Shown here piece after piece: positions 49,207 through 62,290 of a DNA stretch of 64,000 nucleotides. The stretch is from Adenophora triphylla var. japonica. Lineage: Eukaryota; Streptophyta; Magnoliopsida; Asterales; Campanulaceae. The position numbers and the translations under genes are program-made. The notes under the pieces were generated by a model. That model did no database searches. It worked only from the letters and a program-made list of their open reading frames with translations, and was not told the origin of the DNA. The stretch is taken from NCBI GenBank assembly GCA_022495995.1, contig JAFEMH010005374.1, forward strand, positions 1 through 64,000, written 5' to 3'. Position 1 is the first letter of the stretch. Every line of letters begins with the position of its first letter.

Positions 49207-50003
49207 GTGACTAAATTTCTTCCGTTTGTTTATTGAGAACATGAGTGTTGTTGAGGATATTCCGACGAGTCAATGAAGGCGAGTGAAAAAGAAATCGATA
49301 TTCCATTAGTGAAACAAGTGCCCAGGAACGTTCACATAATGTGGAGATGGTTGGAGCAAGTAAGAAAGATAATGGGTATATTGAAATCTATACTATAGTA
49401 TTTTAAAGTAGGATAAAATTGACATGGTTTTGACACCTAAGGGCAGATTTGATTTCTCTTGCTTCTCAGCATTCCATGTCATGTGACTGTACATTTCCAT
49501 GTGATTTTCCAAATTCGCACCAATAGTTAAGTACTTTGGAATAGGGTTTTAGAAGTGTAAATAGATATTGTTTAAATAGGAATATTCATTGAATATTACC
49601 AGTAGAAATGTGAATAGAAATAAGTTGATCTTACTTTCATATGTGCTTATGTTTATTTTAGATGTGTAATATTAATCTAGATAGATGCCATATATATAGT
49701 GTGCATGCTTGATGTTTGACATTGTTTTTATCACAGGAATAATTGTGTCATTCAATAGAGATTGTCCCTTCGTTTCATGTACCTGACAATTGGAAATGAC
49801 AATTGGAAAAGAAGCGGTTTTAGAACATGAAAAAGCATTGCATTTAATATATTGTAAATCTATTCATATGACTAAATATCTCATTTAAGTTAAACCCTTT
49901 GATATGTCTGACCACAACTCTTCTCCCACATGAAGACCTATATAAAGGATTCGAAGACATTGGTGTGATTATAACTCATCTTTTCAACTTACTGAATCCT
50001 ACA

Positions 50004-52617
50004 ATGGCCAACCGTCAGCTTTTAGTGTCACAATTGCAGAAGGGAAGGCAGTCACAAAAATTCATTTTTAGGGTTGTACGCCTTTGGCCAACTTATAACC
50101 CAAGGAAAAATGGGGAGCTCATGAGCCTGGATTTAGTTGCAGTCGACGAACAGGTTTTCCCTACTCTCATGTGTTTTATTTTTCGCGTATTTATATTTGT
50201 TTCATTTCCCCCATCTGTGTATCAGTTTCTAAAGTTACATTCTCATTTTGAATGTTTATTTCAGCATGCATCAATACATTGTTCTATTCGAAGTAAGTTC
50301 GTGCCCGACTTTAATGGATTGTTGAAAGAAGGAGGATTTTATTCTGCAAAAAACTTCAATGTTGAATTGGCAAAACCCACCTTTCGCGTGGTTCCTGTCA
50401 ATTATATTGTTTTGTTTGATGGTGCCACCTATTTGGAAGAGCTAATCTCCAAATTGCCTGCCATCAACCGCTATAATTTCAATTTAGTTTCCTTTGCTAG
50501 CTTGGAGAGAGTTAGTGACCAGAATAGGAATTTATGTGGTATGATCATATTCTCATGATTTCTAATGTCTAGGTATTTTCATTAATTTATTACACTATTA
50601 TTCTTACGTGAAAATATTGTATGGTTCTTTATGCAGATGTGATTGGTTATGTTGTCGGGATTTCACCCGTCGGACAGAGAGTTTCCCACCATCAAACAAT
50701 TTCTCTACAATATCTGGATATTCAGGATGAAAGGTTTATTTTTATTTTAAATAGGTTTTCCCTTAATATTGTGTTCAAAATTTAGTTACTATTGTCATTG
50801 GTTTATTTTGTAGTAACAATAAAAAGAGAGTTACCGTTTGGGGTGAGGATATGATTAAGCTGGTAACAAATATGTCAAAGTCCAAAAGTAAGGTTTGGAT
50901 AATCACTTCCACCATTGTGAAGTTGGAAACAAATGGTACGTTTCATGATTAATATATACTCCCTCCGTCCCTAAATGATAGTCTTATTTTACTTTTCAAA
51001 CATTTTAAAGTTATATTATAAGTTTAGAAAGTTTAGTGATTTTGAAGGTTTAATTTTGAAAATGAGACCAATTTTTTTGGGACAAAGGAAAAGGGGAAAT
51101 GAGCATATCATTTTGGGGACAGAGGGAGTGTTTATATTGATAGTCTGCCATTGTAATATTGCTCAATATTATGCCACATATATTAATTTTCTTATTTTGT
51201 TGCAGGTGATACTTTCTTATCAACCAGCAGTGCTACACAAATTTATATAGATCAATGTATTGATGAAATTAAAGACTTTGTTGATAGGTACTTTTTGTAA
51301 ACTCCAAAAACTGAGTGCCTAAAGTTGTAGGTTGTTGATATACTCTATGTTTTATCCACTTGATTATACAGATTGGGAGAAGTTGGTCTCGATGAGGAGG
51401 TTGGTAAAATTCCCATGCACGATACTTTTGTTTCGCGCCAAGACTTTGAGAAGAATAAACGAACTATTAGCTCAGTGTTGGAAACTCTTTCAAATGGCGA
51501 AAATTTTGTAAGGAGATTGTTTACTCTAAGATTATTTACATGCCATAAGCACAAGTTGATTTTTAAATGGTTTTGTTCACAGGCGGTTCCGTTATTTGTA
51601 TGTGGACGTATCCTAAGTATTGGTGAAAGCAATGGTTGGAAATATAATTCCTGCTCCGCCAACGTATGCAAGGCTAAGCTAGGAATAAAGGACGGAAAAT
51701 TGCATTGCAATAACTGTGATAAGCCTGAACCTTATCCATTGCTCCGGTAAGTTGTAAATTCTTTTACGTATATTTTATTCATACATGTATAATCGTAACA
51801 TCACTTTGAAATATTATCTAAAAATAATTATGTCTAGGTATCGGGTCGAGATTGAGATTGATGATGAGCAAGATGGTGTGTTAAATTGTGTCATGTTTGA
51901 CCGCGAGGTCGAGAAATTGATTGTTGTTAAAGCGCCAGACCTTGCACAACTTGACTATGAGGTTATAAACTCTTTAAACCCTAAATTTCATTATATTTTT
52001 TTTCTATCTTTCTTACTATTATTTTTTAAATATAATTATGAATGTGTCTGACATGATACAGCAAGGTTTCCAGTCACCAATTCCAAAACAAACTTACGTA
52101 ACCGATAGGGAAGAAACATATATTCCAATTAAAGTTTAATGAGAAAAGCCGAGGAACTTCAAAAGAAAAATTCACAGTTGCAAGGATTCTCAATGAGTCT
52201 GAAATAAAGGCCGATGTTAACAACAAGGTACCTGATAATTGGATTTTGTTTATTTCTTCCTGTACTTAACATGAAAATTGACATATCTCATTTACTTATA
52301 AGGGGAAAAAAATAAAAGAAGAAGATGTTGATACTATTATACTCAAGACACCAAAGAATGCTTGAAAAAGCGATCGCCAAGGATATTAAGGTATCCTCTT
52401 TCTCAAAAGTCCAATAATTTGTCTCTACATATATACATAAATCTCTTCTATACATAAATATGTTATTATACTCATTGAATATTCTTGAAAAAAATCTCTC
52501 AATTCTACAGTCCGGACGGTGTAGAGTTTGAAGGCGAAGATGGAGCAATGGTGGTGGTGAAGAGCTTGAAGAAACTACCGTTAAGGCAAAGAAAGCAAGG
52601 AAGAATTTGAAGTTTTG
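50004..52617 (+). CDS. RPA70-like single-stranded-DNA-binding protein carried by Helitron copy 2
   Basis: Exons read cleanly at first: 50004-50153, 50265-50538, 50637-50733, 50814-50935, 51206-51287, 51371-51507, 51583-51748 and from 51838. The first OB fold gives FRVVRLWPTYNPRKNGELMSL, then HASIHCSIRSKFVPDFNG. A second OB fold follows (GYVVGISPVGQRVS, KKRVTVWGEDMIKLV). The C-terminal OB fold carries a CxxxxC...CxxC zinc loop (CSANVCKAK, then LHCNNCDKPEPYPLLR), diagnostic of RPA1. The last exons (after about 52060) contain frame breaks and CG-for-CAG changes, so the gene end is uncertain. Probable role: coating single-stranded Helitron intermediates. The start is the ATG before ANRQLLVSQL; an earlier ATG makes only a very short frame. 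Confidence 0.75.
50957..51131. mobile_element. MITE nested in the RPA-like gene intron, copy 2
   Basis: Same position and decayed right border as the one at 30504-30677 in copy 1, so it was inserted before the Helitron copies separated. Confidence 0.75.
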
Positions 52618-52936
52618 ATTTATTTATCATGTCGGAAGCAAATGGACTTTTAAATGCTTGACAAGTTTTACATAGGTACATTTGTGGAGCCTTTTTTTTC
52701 TCTTGCTTTACGAATAAGAATAAATAATGTCCATGTTTGCGGCTATGGGAATAATATTATTTTTTTGTTATTTTTGTAATTCTCCTTTTATTGTTAGAAA
52801 TATATAATATCTTCAATAAGTTGATATGATTTACATGCAATTATTTAGTCCTATTTGTTTTTCACTTATTTTTTCCTCCCGAGTTTTTTTGATATATAAT
52901 ATCAACAATGTGAATTCGATTTTTTTAAAAAAATAT

Positions 52937-53290
52937 GCGTAATCCGCCCAAATGGCTCAAGAAATGGCCCACAAGCTCCCAGGGGGCCGGCTCGGCCGAA
53001 GCATGGCGAAGACGCGGCCGAGTGTGGCCAAGCAGAAACTCCACAATCGCGCATGCCTTGCACGGCCGAGGCACCAACACTACACGGGTGAGCCAGCCGC
53101 GTTTTGCTCGGACGAGCTCCTTCAAGCCTCGGCCGAGCATATCCAAGCAGAAACCTCCCCCAAATAACCACACTTTGCACTGTCGAGTCCCAATAGCTGC
53201 ACGGGCGTGCCAGCCCTTGCATGGCCGTGCTGAATTCCAAGCATGCCCATGCACCTTGACCCAAAAACCACCAAAACCCAGAAAAAAAAT
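52937..53290. repeat. GC-rich block with CGGCCGAG words, copy 2
   Basis: Counterpart of 32490-32840. The two copies are identical through most of it but differ at the first CGGCCGAG cluster (CCAGCTCGG versus GCCGGCTCGG). Confidence 0.6.
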
Positions 53291-53510
53291 GCCCCATGTC
53301 AACGTCGAACCGAATATATGCCCAAACCATTAATAAAGTAGTATTATAAACTTTCCTTTTAAGGAAGTGTGACTTACCAATGGGCCGGGACACCTAAGAT
53401 GACATAGTGGGTAAGGTTCTCTAGGATCGAGGGAGTACTAATTAGTCTTCATCAAAAGTGCTTTTATTTTTATTTATTTGAAATTAAACCTTTTATTCGC
53501 TTTTAATGTT

Positions 53511-54250
53511 GCTTTGAATCTTTTTACATTCGTTGACTTCCTCGAAAGAGTTGCATGATTCATTAGAGATAGAAAGGCATTTTTGATAAATATTTAGAGT
53601 CATATATATAGTAGCTAGAAAAGAAAAATGATATTTGTATGGTCTTCATATGAAGTTCATTGTACCGGGTACATTTAGGGTTAGACGAAAGAATGAAAGA
53701 ATAATATATTATGCGTTTAAATGATAAAAATAGACATTAAATTTTTTAATGCTTTGAATATAGCTTTAAAACTGTTTACATTAATTGTCTTCTTGCAAAG
53801 AGTTGCATGATTTATTAGAGATAGAAAGACATTTGAGGTTAATATAAAGAGTAAAATAAATAGAAGCTAGAAAGACAAATGATATTTGTATGATTTTGCC
53901 ATTATGTTGTACAGTAAATCATTCCAAATAATCCATTATCACGTAATACAAACGGCCATTGAAATATAACTGGCCATTGAAATATAACTGTAAAGTGTCT
54001 ATCTTAAATTTTTTAATGGTTTGAATATAGCTTTAAAACTTTTTACATTAATTGTCTTCTTGCAAAGAGTTGCATGATTCATTAGTGATAGACATTTCAG
54101 GTTAATATTAAGAGTCAAATATATAGAAGCTAGAAAGACAAATGATATTTGTATGATTTTGTCATTATGTTGTGCAATAAATTGTTCCAAATAATCCATT
54201 ATCACGTAATACAAACGGCCATTGAAATATAACTGTAAAGTGTCTACCTA
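53511..54250. repeat. Three tandem units of about 240-265 bp, copy 2
   Basis: Same three units as in copy 1 (starts near 53511, 53751 and 54017). They lie between the stop of the RPA-like gene and the start of RepHel, so they may form the RepHel promoter. Confidence 0.85.
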
Positions 54251-54457
54251 TCTTCATGTAACCTTCATATTGTTTACGAGTACTTTAGAAGTCTATAGAT
54301 ATATAAATTCTTAAATTTATTCATTTTACTACTACTCATAACATTCAGTTTCTTTGAAATCTATAGCTCTTAATCTGATCACAGGGTTCATTTTCCACTG
54401 TCATCTGGGGGCATCAAAGTTAAATTGGTAATCAACTCCCGAAGAAAAGGCTAGGAA

Positions 54458-57400
54458 ATGAAAAGGAAACGAGGACGTTGTCCTAAAAGTCAGCAGGAAC
54501 TAAAAATAGGTACAATTTATAAACTCCATATGTTGATTGTATTCTACTTCATATGTGCCAAATTGATAGTCCCAATTCTCCTTTTTCTTTGTCCTAAAAA
54601 GTCTCATTTACAAAATTAAAGCTTCAAAATCACCAAACTTCCAAAGCTTATAATATAACCTTAAAATGTTTGAAAAGTCAATTGGACTAACATTTAGGGA
54701 TTGAGGGAGTATAACCTTTGGCATCTAATAATATACTTCTCTATGTTAAATAGATATCCCTCCGAAAGAAATTGCGAGACGTAGCCGACTTATTCGGCGA
54801 AGAAAAATGAATGAAAGAAAGGGTTCAATGGATGTTGTTCAAAAGATCGATGATATTCTTTTAAATGAGTATAACATGAATCATATCTCAGGTAATGCAA
54901 GTGATAGTTGCAAGCTGAATAGAGCAAGAGATTGGAAATTTGCAAGTTATTTCGAAATGTAAACGAATCATTATAATTGGAAAATAACATCTTGATTGTA
55001 TATTTTAGATGATTGTGATTCGCAAATGGAAAACTTGGAAAAAATCTCCTCACAAGACAATACTAGAGTCAAGTTACATACCTTTGCTGGTGGTAAAAAT
55101 GTTGTTGGCCAATCTTCAAATATTAGTTCAACAGGTATGCGAGAACGAAATTCTACAAACATAATTTTCAACCGAGAATTCATATTTTTAGTATGTTAAT
55201 TTTTTTTAAAAGCACATGAAAAATATTTAAGTCAAACCATGTTTTTGCCATCTAGATAAAGCCCAATATGCACGACAAAGAAGAAAAGAACGGAGGATTA
55301 TCTTGGCAAATCGGAAACTGAGTATGGCTCAGCTGCCCATTACGTCATCAGCTGGTGCAAGCCAATCGCGCCGTAGATTTCTCACTGCTGAGGGTAAACT
55401 TTATTCTGCATAAAAATGAGTATCAAATTATTAACATATATTAATAACCTCTAATAAAGTAATACTCTCTTCTACAGACAAATATTCTGTTGAAACATCA
55501 TACTATGGTGCTCCAGATTATGAATGCAGATATTGTGGAGCAGTTTTTTGGCATAGGGAGAGACTTAAAAGAGCTGGTAAACATAGTTATCCTATTTACG
55601 GCCTCTGTTGCATTGATGGAAAAGTTCAATTACCAAAGAGGAATAATCCACCCGAGCCATTAAAGTCATTGTTAGAAGGTTGCAATGGAATGGAGTCCAC
55701 AAAATTTCTCAACAACATTAGAGCTTATAACTCTATGTTCTCTATGACTTCCATGGGTGGGAAGGTGGACAACTCTATTAACAACCAAGGGAATGTTTAT
55801 ACTTACGGGATAAGTGGTGAAAACTACCACGGGAATTGGCTCACTATTACCTTTGGAAGGTCGGCACTGCAAGTTTTTTACGGCTTTATGTACATGACAC
55901 GGAGAATGAAACGAGAATCGGCTTAGAGCCGTTAATCAGAATAGTCCTAACCATGAATTAGACTCTGACATTGTTAACTGTTTAACTCAGATGTTGAATA
56001 ATCATAATGAATTGGTTAAGGCTTTTAGAAGTGCACGAGATTGGTACTTAGAAAATAGAAGCCTTGACTTCTCTCTTAGGTTGATTAAGAAAAGATCATA
56101 TCGGGATCGTCAATATAATTGTCCAACATCGTCAGAGGTTGCAATGTTGATTGTTGGAGATATGGAAAGTACTAATGGCGAAAGAGACTTGATTATTCAA
56201 TCTTCGATGGGATTTTGAAACGGATCGGATGACTTGCATCCTTCTTTTATGGCATTACAATATCCGCTTTTATTTCCTTATGGAGAAGATGGATTCCATA
56301 CAGAAATACTGTACATCAGAAATAGTGGCAAGCGAAAAACAAAAAGAAAATTTGTCACAGCTAGAGAGTACTATTCATACATTTTCCAACATCGCAGAAA
56401 CGAAGGTTTTACTATAGAGTGTAGTGGAAGATTAGGCCAACAATATGTTGTTGATTGTTACACCCAAATTGAACAGCATAGATTGCGATGGCTAAAGAAA
56501 AATCAAGGGAATTTACGTACAGATCTTTATCGGAATGTGTATGATGCTCTTCGAAAAGGAGATGTGGATTCCTCAAAAGTTGGCATGAGAACAATATTAC
56601 CCTCAAGTTTTACAGGAAGTCCTAGATATATGATGCAAAATTATCAAGATGCAATGGCTATTTGTCGTACTTATGGAAATCCAGATTTCTTTATAACATT
56701 TACGGCTAATCCAAATTGGAAAGAAATCAAAGATTTACTGTGTGAATTGCCGGGCGGCGAAACCGAAGAACAGGACGATGTTGAGTCACGAGTTTTCAAG
56801 ATGAAATTAGAAGAAATGATACATGATATAGTCAATAATGGTATTTTTGGCAGAGTGGAAGCAGGTATTTGATCCTTTACATTTTTTAAGTTATAAGCTG
56901 CTAATTAAATTGAACTTTATACTTATTTTCTCTTTAACAGTGATTTATACGATTGAATTTCAAAAGCGAGGTTTACCACATGCACACATCATATTTTGGG
57001 TGGATGAAAGTTCAAAGTTAAATTCTAATGAACAAGTTGATTGATTATTTCAACCGAAATACGATCCATTGATTGATCCAATTGGTTACGATGCTGTGAA
57101 ACAATTTATGATGCATGGCCCTTGTGGTCATGCTAATACAAGCTCTCCGTGTATGATTGATGGTATGTCTTTCTTTGATGTATGTAGTTAACATTATGAG
57201 ATACCTAGAAATTTAACAAGTTATTTTTCTCTTTGACAGGCAATTGCTCCAAAAAATTCCCAAAAGCATATCAAAAACAAACTATTGTTGATGAAAATGG
57301 CTATTGTGTTTATAGAAGGAGGGATACAGGCATTACAGTAGAAAAGAATGGAATAAATCTGGACAATAGATTTGTTACAGCCTATAACAGATATTTATTG

Positions 57401-60062
57401 GTTAAGTACCAAAGTCATATCAATGTTGAAGCATGTAACAAGTCCAAGGCCATCAAATATTTGTTCAAGTACGTGACAAAAGGTCCAGATAGAGCAACTG
57501 TTGTTATTGAAAATTCGTCCGGTAGATCTGAGACCTTGGTAGGGGCTTCTGCTGAAGAAAATGACGAGATCAAAACATATTTGGATTGTAGATATATATC
57601 GGCATGTGAGGCTGTGTGGAGAATATTTGAATTTCATATTCACTATAGAAAGCCAGTTGAAAGACTTTGCTATCACCTAGAGAATGAACAAATGTTGGTT
57701 TTTAATGATAATGATTCTTTGCCTAGAATTATCAGGTCGGAAAAATCAAACAAAACCATGTTCACCGAGTGGATGGAGCGTAATAAAGTTGACAGTGATG
57801 CCAGAGAATTGACGTATGTTGAGTTCCCTACTCAATATGTGTGGAAAGCTGGAACATGCACTTGGGCCAAACGAAAAAAGGGTAAATCTATTGGAAGACT
57901 AACTTTTGCTCATCCAAGTTCGGGAGAGAGGTATTATCTGCGTTTACTATTGAACATAGTGAAAGGACCAATTTCTTACGAAGATATTAGAACTGTTGAA
58001 AGAATAACTTATCCAACAATGAAAATGGCTTGCTATGTTAGAGGTCTTTTGGAAGATGATGGAGAATGGAACGATGCACTAACAGAGGCAGTTCAGTGGG
58101 CAACTGCTCCACAAATGCGTGAGCTATTTTTGACCATTTTGTTCTTTTGCAATGTATCTGATGCAAGAAAATTCTGGGAATTGAACTGGCCTAAAATTAG
58201 TGAAGATATTTTGCGGACAAGAAGAAAAGTATTAAGACTTCCTACTTGGGTTTTATCGATGAAGAGATTAGAATTTGACTCTTGCGAGTTGCAAAGAATC
58301 TTGATAAAAAATGGCGAGTCTTTAGAGGATATTGATGGAATGCCTTTGCACGATCAAATCTTGCTAGACCGCTTAAAAAATCGATTGATTCTTGAGGAAC
58401 AGGTCTACGATATTCAGCAATTAAAGGAGGAGCATGAATTGTTAAAAAATTCTTTGAATTTTGATCAACTTGATGTGTATAACAAAGTTATTGCTGGTGT
58501 GGAAGAAAAATCGTCAAAGTTATTTTTTTTATATGGTTTTGGTGGAACGGGTAAAACATATCTGTACAAAGCCATTATTACCAAACTCAGATCGTCATTG
58601 AAAATTGTTTTGGCCGTAGCATCATCTGGTAACCATTTAGAGCCTAACTAACATATAGTTTTGTTTCAATATCTACATATATATCTCTTCGATTTCTGAC
58701 TTTTACTTTATTTTCTAAGAAATTCATATCTATTTTTTACTAGGAATAGCGGCATTATTATTGCCTGGTGGACGTACGGCGCACAGTAGATTCAAGATAC
58801 CTCTGAATGTGAGCGAAAATTCAACGTGCAACATTAAACAAGGAACTCAAATTGCTAAATTAATTGAAAAGGCAAGTTTGATTATTTGGGACGAGGCTCC
58901 TATGGATAGTAAGCATGCTTTTGAGGCGTGGATAAAACATTAAAAGACATTTTGCGAGAAAATGTATCATATGATTCTCAAAAAGCATTTGGGGGAAGAC
59001 ATTTTTATTGGGAGGAGATTTTAAGCAAATATTGCCTGTTATACCGAGGAGGTTCAAGAGGTGATATTGTTAATGCAACACTAAATAGCTCTTATTTATG
59101 GAATGAGTGTCGAGTATGTGTTCTTTCCAAAAATATGAGATTACAAGATATTTCCTCTCAACAAGATGAAACACAAATGTCTTTAAGAGAATTCTCGGAT
59201 TGGATTTTAAGGATAGGAGATGGTAAAGAAGTTGCCAAAGTTAGAGGTGATAGCGAGGAGGCTGAATGGATAAAAATTCCATCTGAGTTTGTACTTCATT
59301 GTGAAGGAGATCCTATTGATCAAATATTCGGATCCACTTATCCACAGTTTGAAGTGAAGAAATTTGAGTATGACTATCCGACTAAGCGCGCAATTTTAAC
59401 CCCAAAGAATGAAACGAATGAAATAAATAAATATACCGGCATTTGTGGACGGGGAAGAACACGAATACGAGTTATGATTCAATTGACAAGGCGCATGATG
59501 ATGGTGAAAATAATCATCTTCTTTACCCAGTTGAATTTACGAATAGTTTGAACCTCCCAGGTATACCTGAGCATAAACTCAAGTTAAAAGTTGGAGTTCC
59601 AATTATGCTACTTAGAAATGTTAATCCTAGCCAAGGAATGTGCAATGGTACGAGGTTGATAGTCACACAGCTTGGAAAGAGAGTAATAGAAGGATCTATA
59701 ATATTGGATCAAATGTTGGTGAGAAAGTCTTAATTCCGAGAATAATTTTGACATCATCAGAGGGAAAGTTGCCATTTGTGTTGAAGAGGAGACAATTTCC
59801 AGTTAGGCTTTGCTATGCTATGACTATCAACAAAAGTCAGGGCCAGACGATGGAACATGTTGGTCTCTACTTGCCTAATCCAGTCTTTAGTCACGGGCAA
59901 TTGTATGTAGCGTTGTCGCGAGTTAAAAATCCAAATGGCTTAAAAATCCTAACTTTGGAAGATGATGATGACTTTAAAGGATGGACAAAGAACATTGTGT
60001 TCCGAGAAATATTTACTTCCTTAAGTAAGTTATCAAACCTTCATCTGAGTTTGCATCTTTGA
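54458..60062 (+). CDS. RepHel of Helitron copy 2: Rep (HUH) plus Pif1-type helicase, partly interrupted
   Basis: Starts MKRKRGRCPKSQQELK and ends LHLSLHL. In order: a basic N-terminus over several small exons; a Cys-rich YECRYCGAVFWHRERLK segment at about 55520-55570; the Helitron_like_N domain (HPSFMALQYPLLFPYGEDGF at about 56236-56295); the HUH box GLPHAHIIFW, with HAH at 56979-56987; the tyrosine box YLFKYVTKGPD (about 57455-57487); Walker A GFGGTGKT (58535-58558); Walker B IIWDEAPM (about 58880-58903); and KSQGQT with GQLYVALSRVKNPNG (59830-59940). The intact 57233-58651 segment joins Rep and helicase. Breaks: TGA at 57042-57044 just after the HUH box, a shift near 59040, DFKQ for DFRQ, and a shift near 59450. 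Many sit at presumed CAG/CTG sites. Confidence 0.8.
54543..54711. mobile_element. MITE forming most of RepHel intron 1, copy 2
   Basis: Identical to 34093-34261 in copy 1: right end GGGATTGAGGGAGTA. Confidence 0.55.
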
Positions 60063-60922
60063 TTTGAATTAATGTATTAATTTAGTTATTCTTCTGTTTC
60101 TTCTATCACCACACATATTTATGCCTATTTTCTTACTCCATTTTCAGGATCATGATGGTTGGACCGAAGATTTTATCATCGAAGAATGACTATAATTTCA
60201 AAGGATGGACAAAAACATTGTCTACAAAGAAACATTTAACTCCTATGGTAAAATGTTTACAATGTAATCTCCATAAACTTCATTATCTTCAATACATATA
60301 TATTCAATTTTAAATTTGTTGTATTCTCCGTTCTTATGTTTACAGGTTCTTGAGGTCTGCAAACGAATTTGGAATTAAACACGGCAAAGGGACTACAAAG
60401 TTAGAATAATGAGCACTATCGATAAATTTTATTATTTCAATGACATATTTTATCAATTTAAAACTTACTGAAATTTGTATTGTGTTTTCATTGTATCTTC
60501 TGAAGGGCCATTTTAAATGTAATTTTGTTCAGTAAAAGATTATAATATAATGTTCATTACTAAATAAAATTAAGGTGAAATTTAATCATTTAATTATTTC
60601 ATAAATACGTCTAAAACAAAGCGCAAGAATTATTTGATGATAATCTATAAAATTGTCATATCCCAAGCAAAAAGTTCTCCGTAAATGATAAGACTAAACT
60701 GACCAAAAAAAGGCTATCTTCTGAAACTTTAATTGCTCACATCAACAAATCTTTCAACCTCTTGACGCATATCAAGTTCACTTCATGTAATTATTTAAAG
60801 TTATTTAGTTAGGAAATTATAAAAAGTAAATTATATTTTACTAATTCAATTTGTAAAAATTCTTTTAAATATTTAAAATGTTTATGCTACTCATTTAATT
60901 AGGGTTTATGCTACTCATTTAA

Positions 60923-61203
60923 TACTCCCTCCGTCCCGCCCGAAATGGGTCATGCATGGGAATTAAGGAAATGATGTAAGAAAGAGAAAAAGTGTATAGT
61001 GAAATAAATGTTGTGAGTATAAAAAGTGATGTAGGAAAGAGAAAGTGGGGTAGGGAATAGTTAGTGGATATTTGTTGTGAGTATGACAAGTGGGTCCCAC
61101 AAATAAAAAAGTAATAACAAACTTTCCTTTTTTGGGTTTGGACATTTTAAATGGGACGCCCAAAAAGGAAAGTTGGGACATTTTGGGCGGGACGGAGGGA
61201 GTA
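60923..61203. mobile_element. MITE in the 3' part of Helitron copy 2
   Basis: Same insertion as 40482-40759, here with the complete GGGCGGGACGGAGGGAGTA right end. Confidence 0.85.
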
Positions 61204-61512
61204 TAAAATAAGAACAAGAAACACAGAGACAAATATGGAAGATAAAATTAAATTAGAAACAGATAAGGTTAATTCAAGAAATTCAATTTGAATAGAGAGT
61301 TATATAGAGAGAATGGAACCTGGAATTGGGGATTCTTGGAGTATATTTGAACAGATTTCTGGTGGTTTGGGAGAAGGAGAGACGAAAAGTGTGTGTGTGT
61401 GTTTTCAATGTAGGTGGGTATGGGAGATGAGACTTGAAAGTTGGGAGAGAACAAGGGCTTTCCAGAACAAATTGATTTACTCACTACTCAAAAGCAATGT
61501 ATTCATATAATA

Positions 61513-61803
61513 TACTCCCTCCGTTAAGTACAATTAAGACTTATTTCCTTTTGATCCGTTTCTAGCTCAATTGAGACTGCCCAAAATGGAAGGGAATATT
61601 TATATTTTCCCCACTCATTCTCTCTCCTATTTTTTTACTTTTACACTCACAACACCTATCAAATCACTATTCCTTCCACTCATTCTCTCTCCTATTTAAT
61701 TTTTCATACTCATAACATTTTCTTTCACTTTTTCTCTCTTTTACTTTTCCTTAATCTGTGTGCCCAAAAATTTGGTATCAAATGAGCTGGGACGGAGGGT
61801 GTA
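61513..61803. mobile_element. Second MITE in the 3' part of Helitron copy 2
   Basis: Right end GCTGGGACGGAGGGTGTA is shared with copy 1. Just inside the left TIR, copy 2 reads AAGTACAATTAAGAC where copy 1 reads TCAAATTCTAATTGGC, a local replacement. Confidence 0.75.
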
Positions 61804-62273
61804 TATATATATTATATAATATATTATATATATATTGGTCCGGTCCGATTTCAGAACCGAATTTTAAAACCCAAAATCGAGACCAAACCAATTATTCGAT
61901 TCTTCAAAAATTCTGGACCAATGCCAAACCAAAAAATTGGTTCAATCCAATTTTCATTGGTCCAGTCCGATTTTAAAAAAAAAAAACCTTGCTCACCCCG
62001 AACAACCACATTTAAATCTAATTCTTTTAGTAATTTTAAAAACAAAGTTATTGTGACTACATTTTAACTTATATAAGTATATTCTGTTGGTTAGCAAAAT
62101 TAAATACAAAATTGTACTGTAGAAATTTTCTTTGCATAAAACAAATATGATGTCCCTATTTTAATAGCTATTCGAAAGTGTAATACGAAACAAATAAAGA
62201 ATAATATTTAAATATATCAAACATCTTGATAATTAGAGTTGAATTAAAAAAATAAGATAAAATTAAAAGCCTT

Positions 62274-62290
62274 CCCGTGCGTAGCACGGG
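62274..62290 (+). terminator. Helitron 3' hairpin, copy 2
   Basis: CCCGTGC GTA GCACGGG, identical to copy 1 and likewise 11 bp from the CTAG end. Confidence 0.9.

Noticed and set aside
29556..60062. Differences between the Helitron copies as 5mC deamination or RIP-like mutation
   Set aside because: Those processes give C to T and G to A changes, but the visible pattern is CAG/CTG turning into CG-containing strings with indels.
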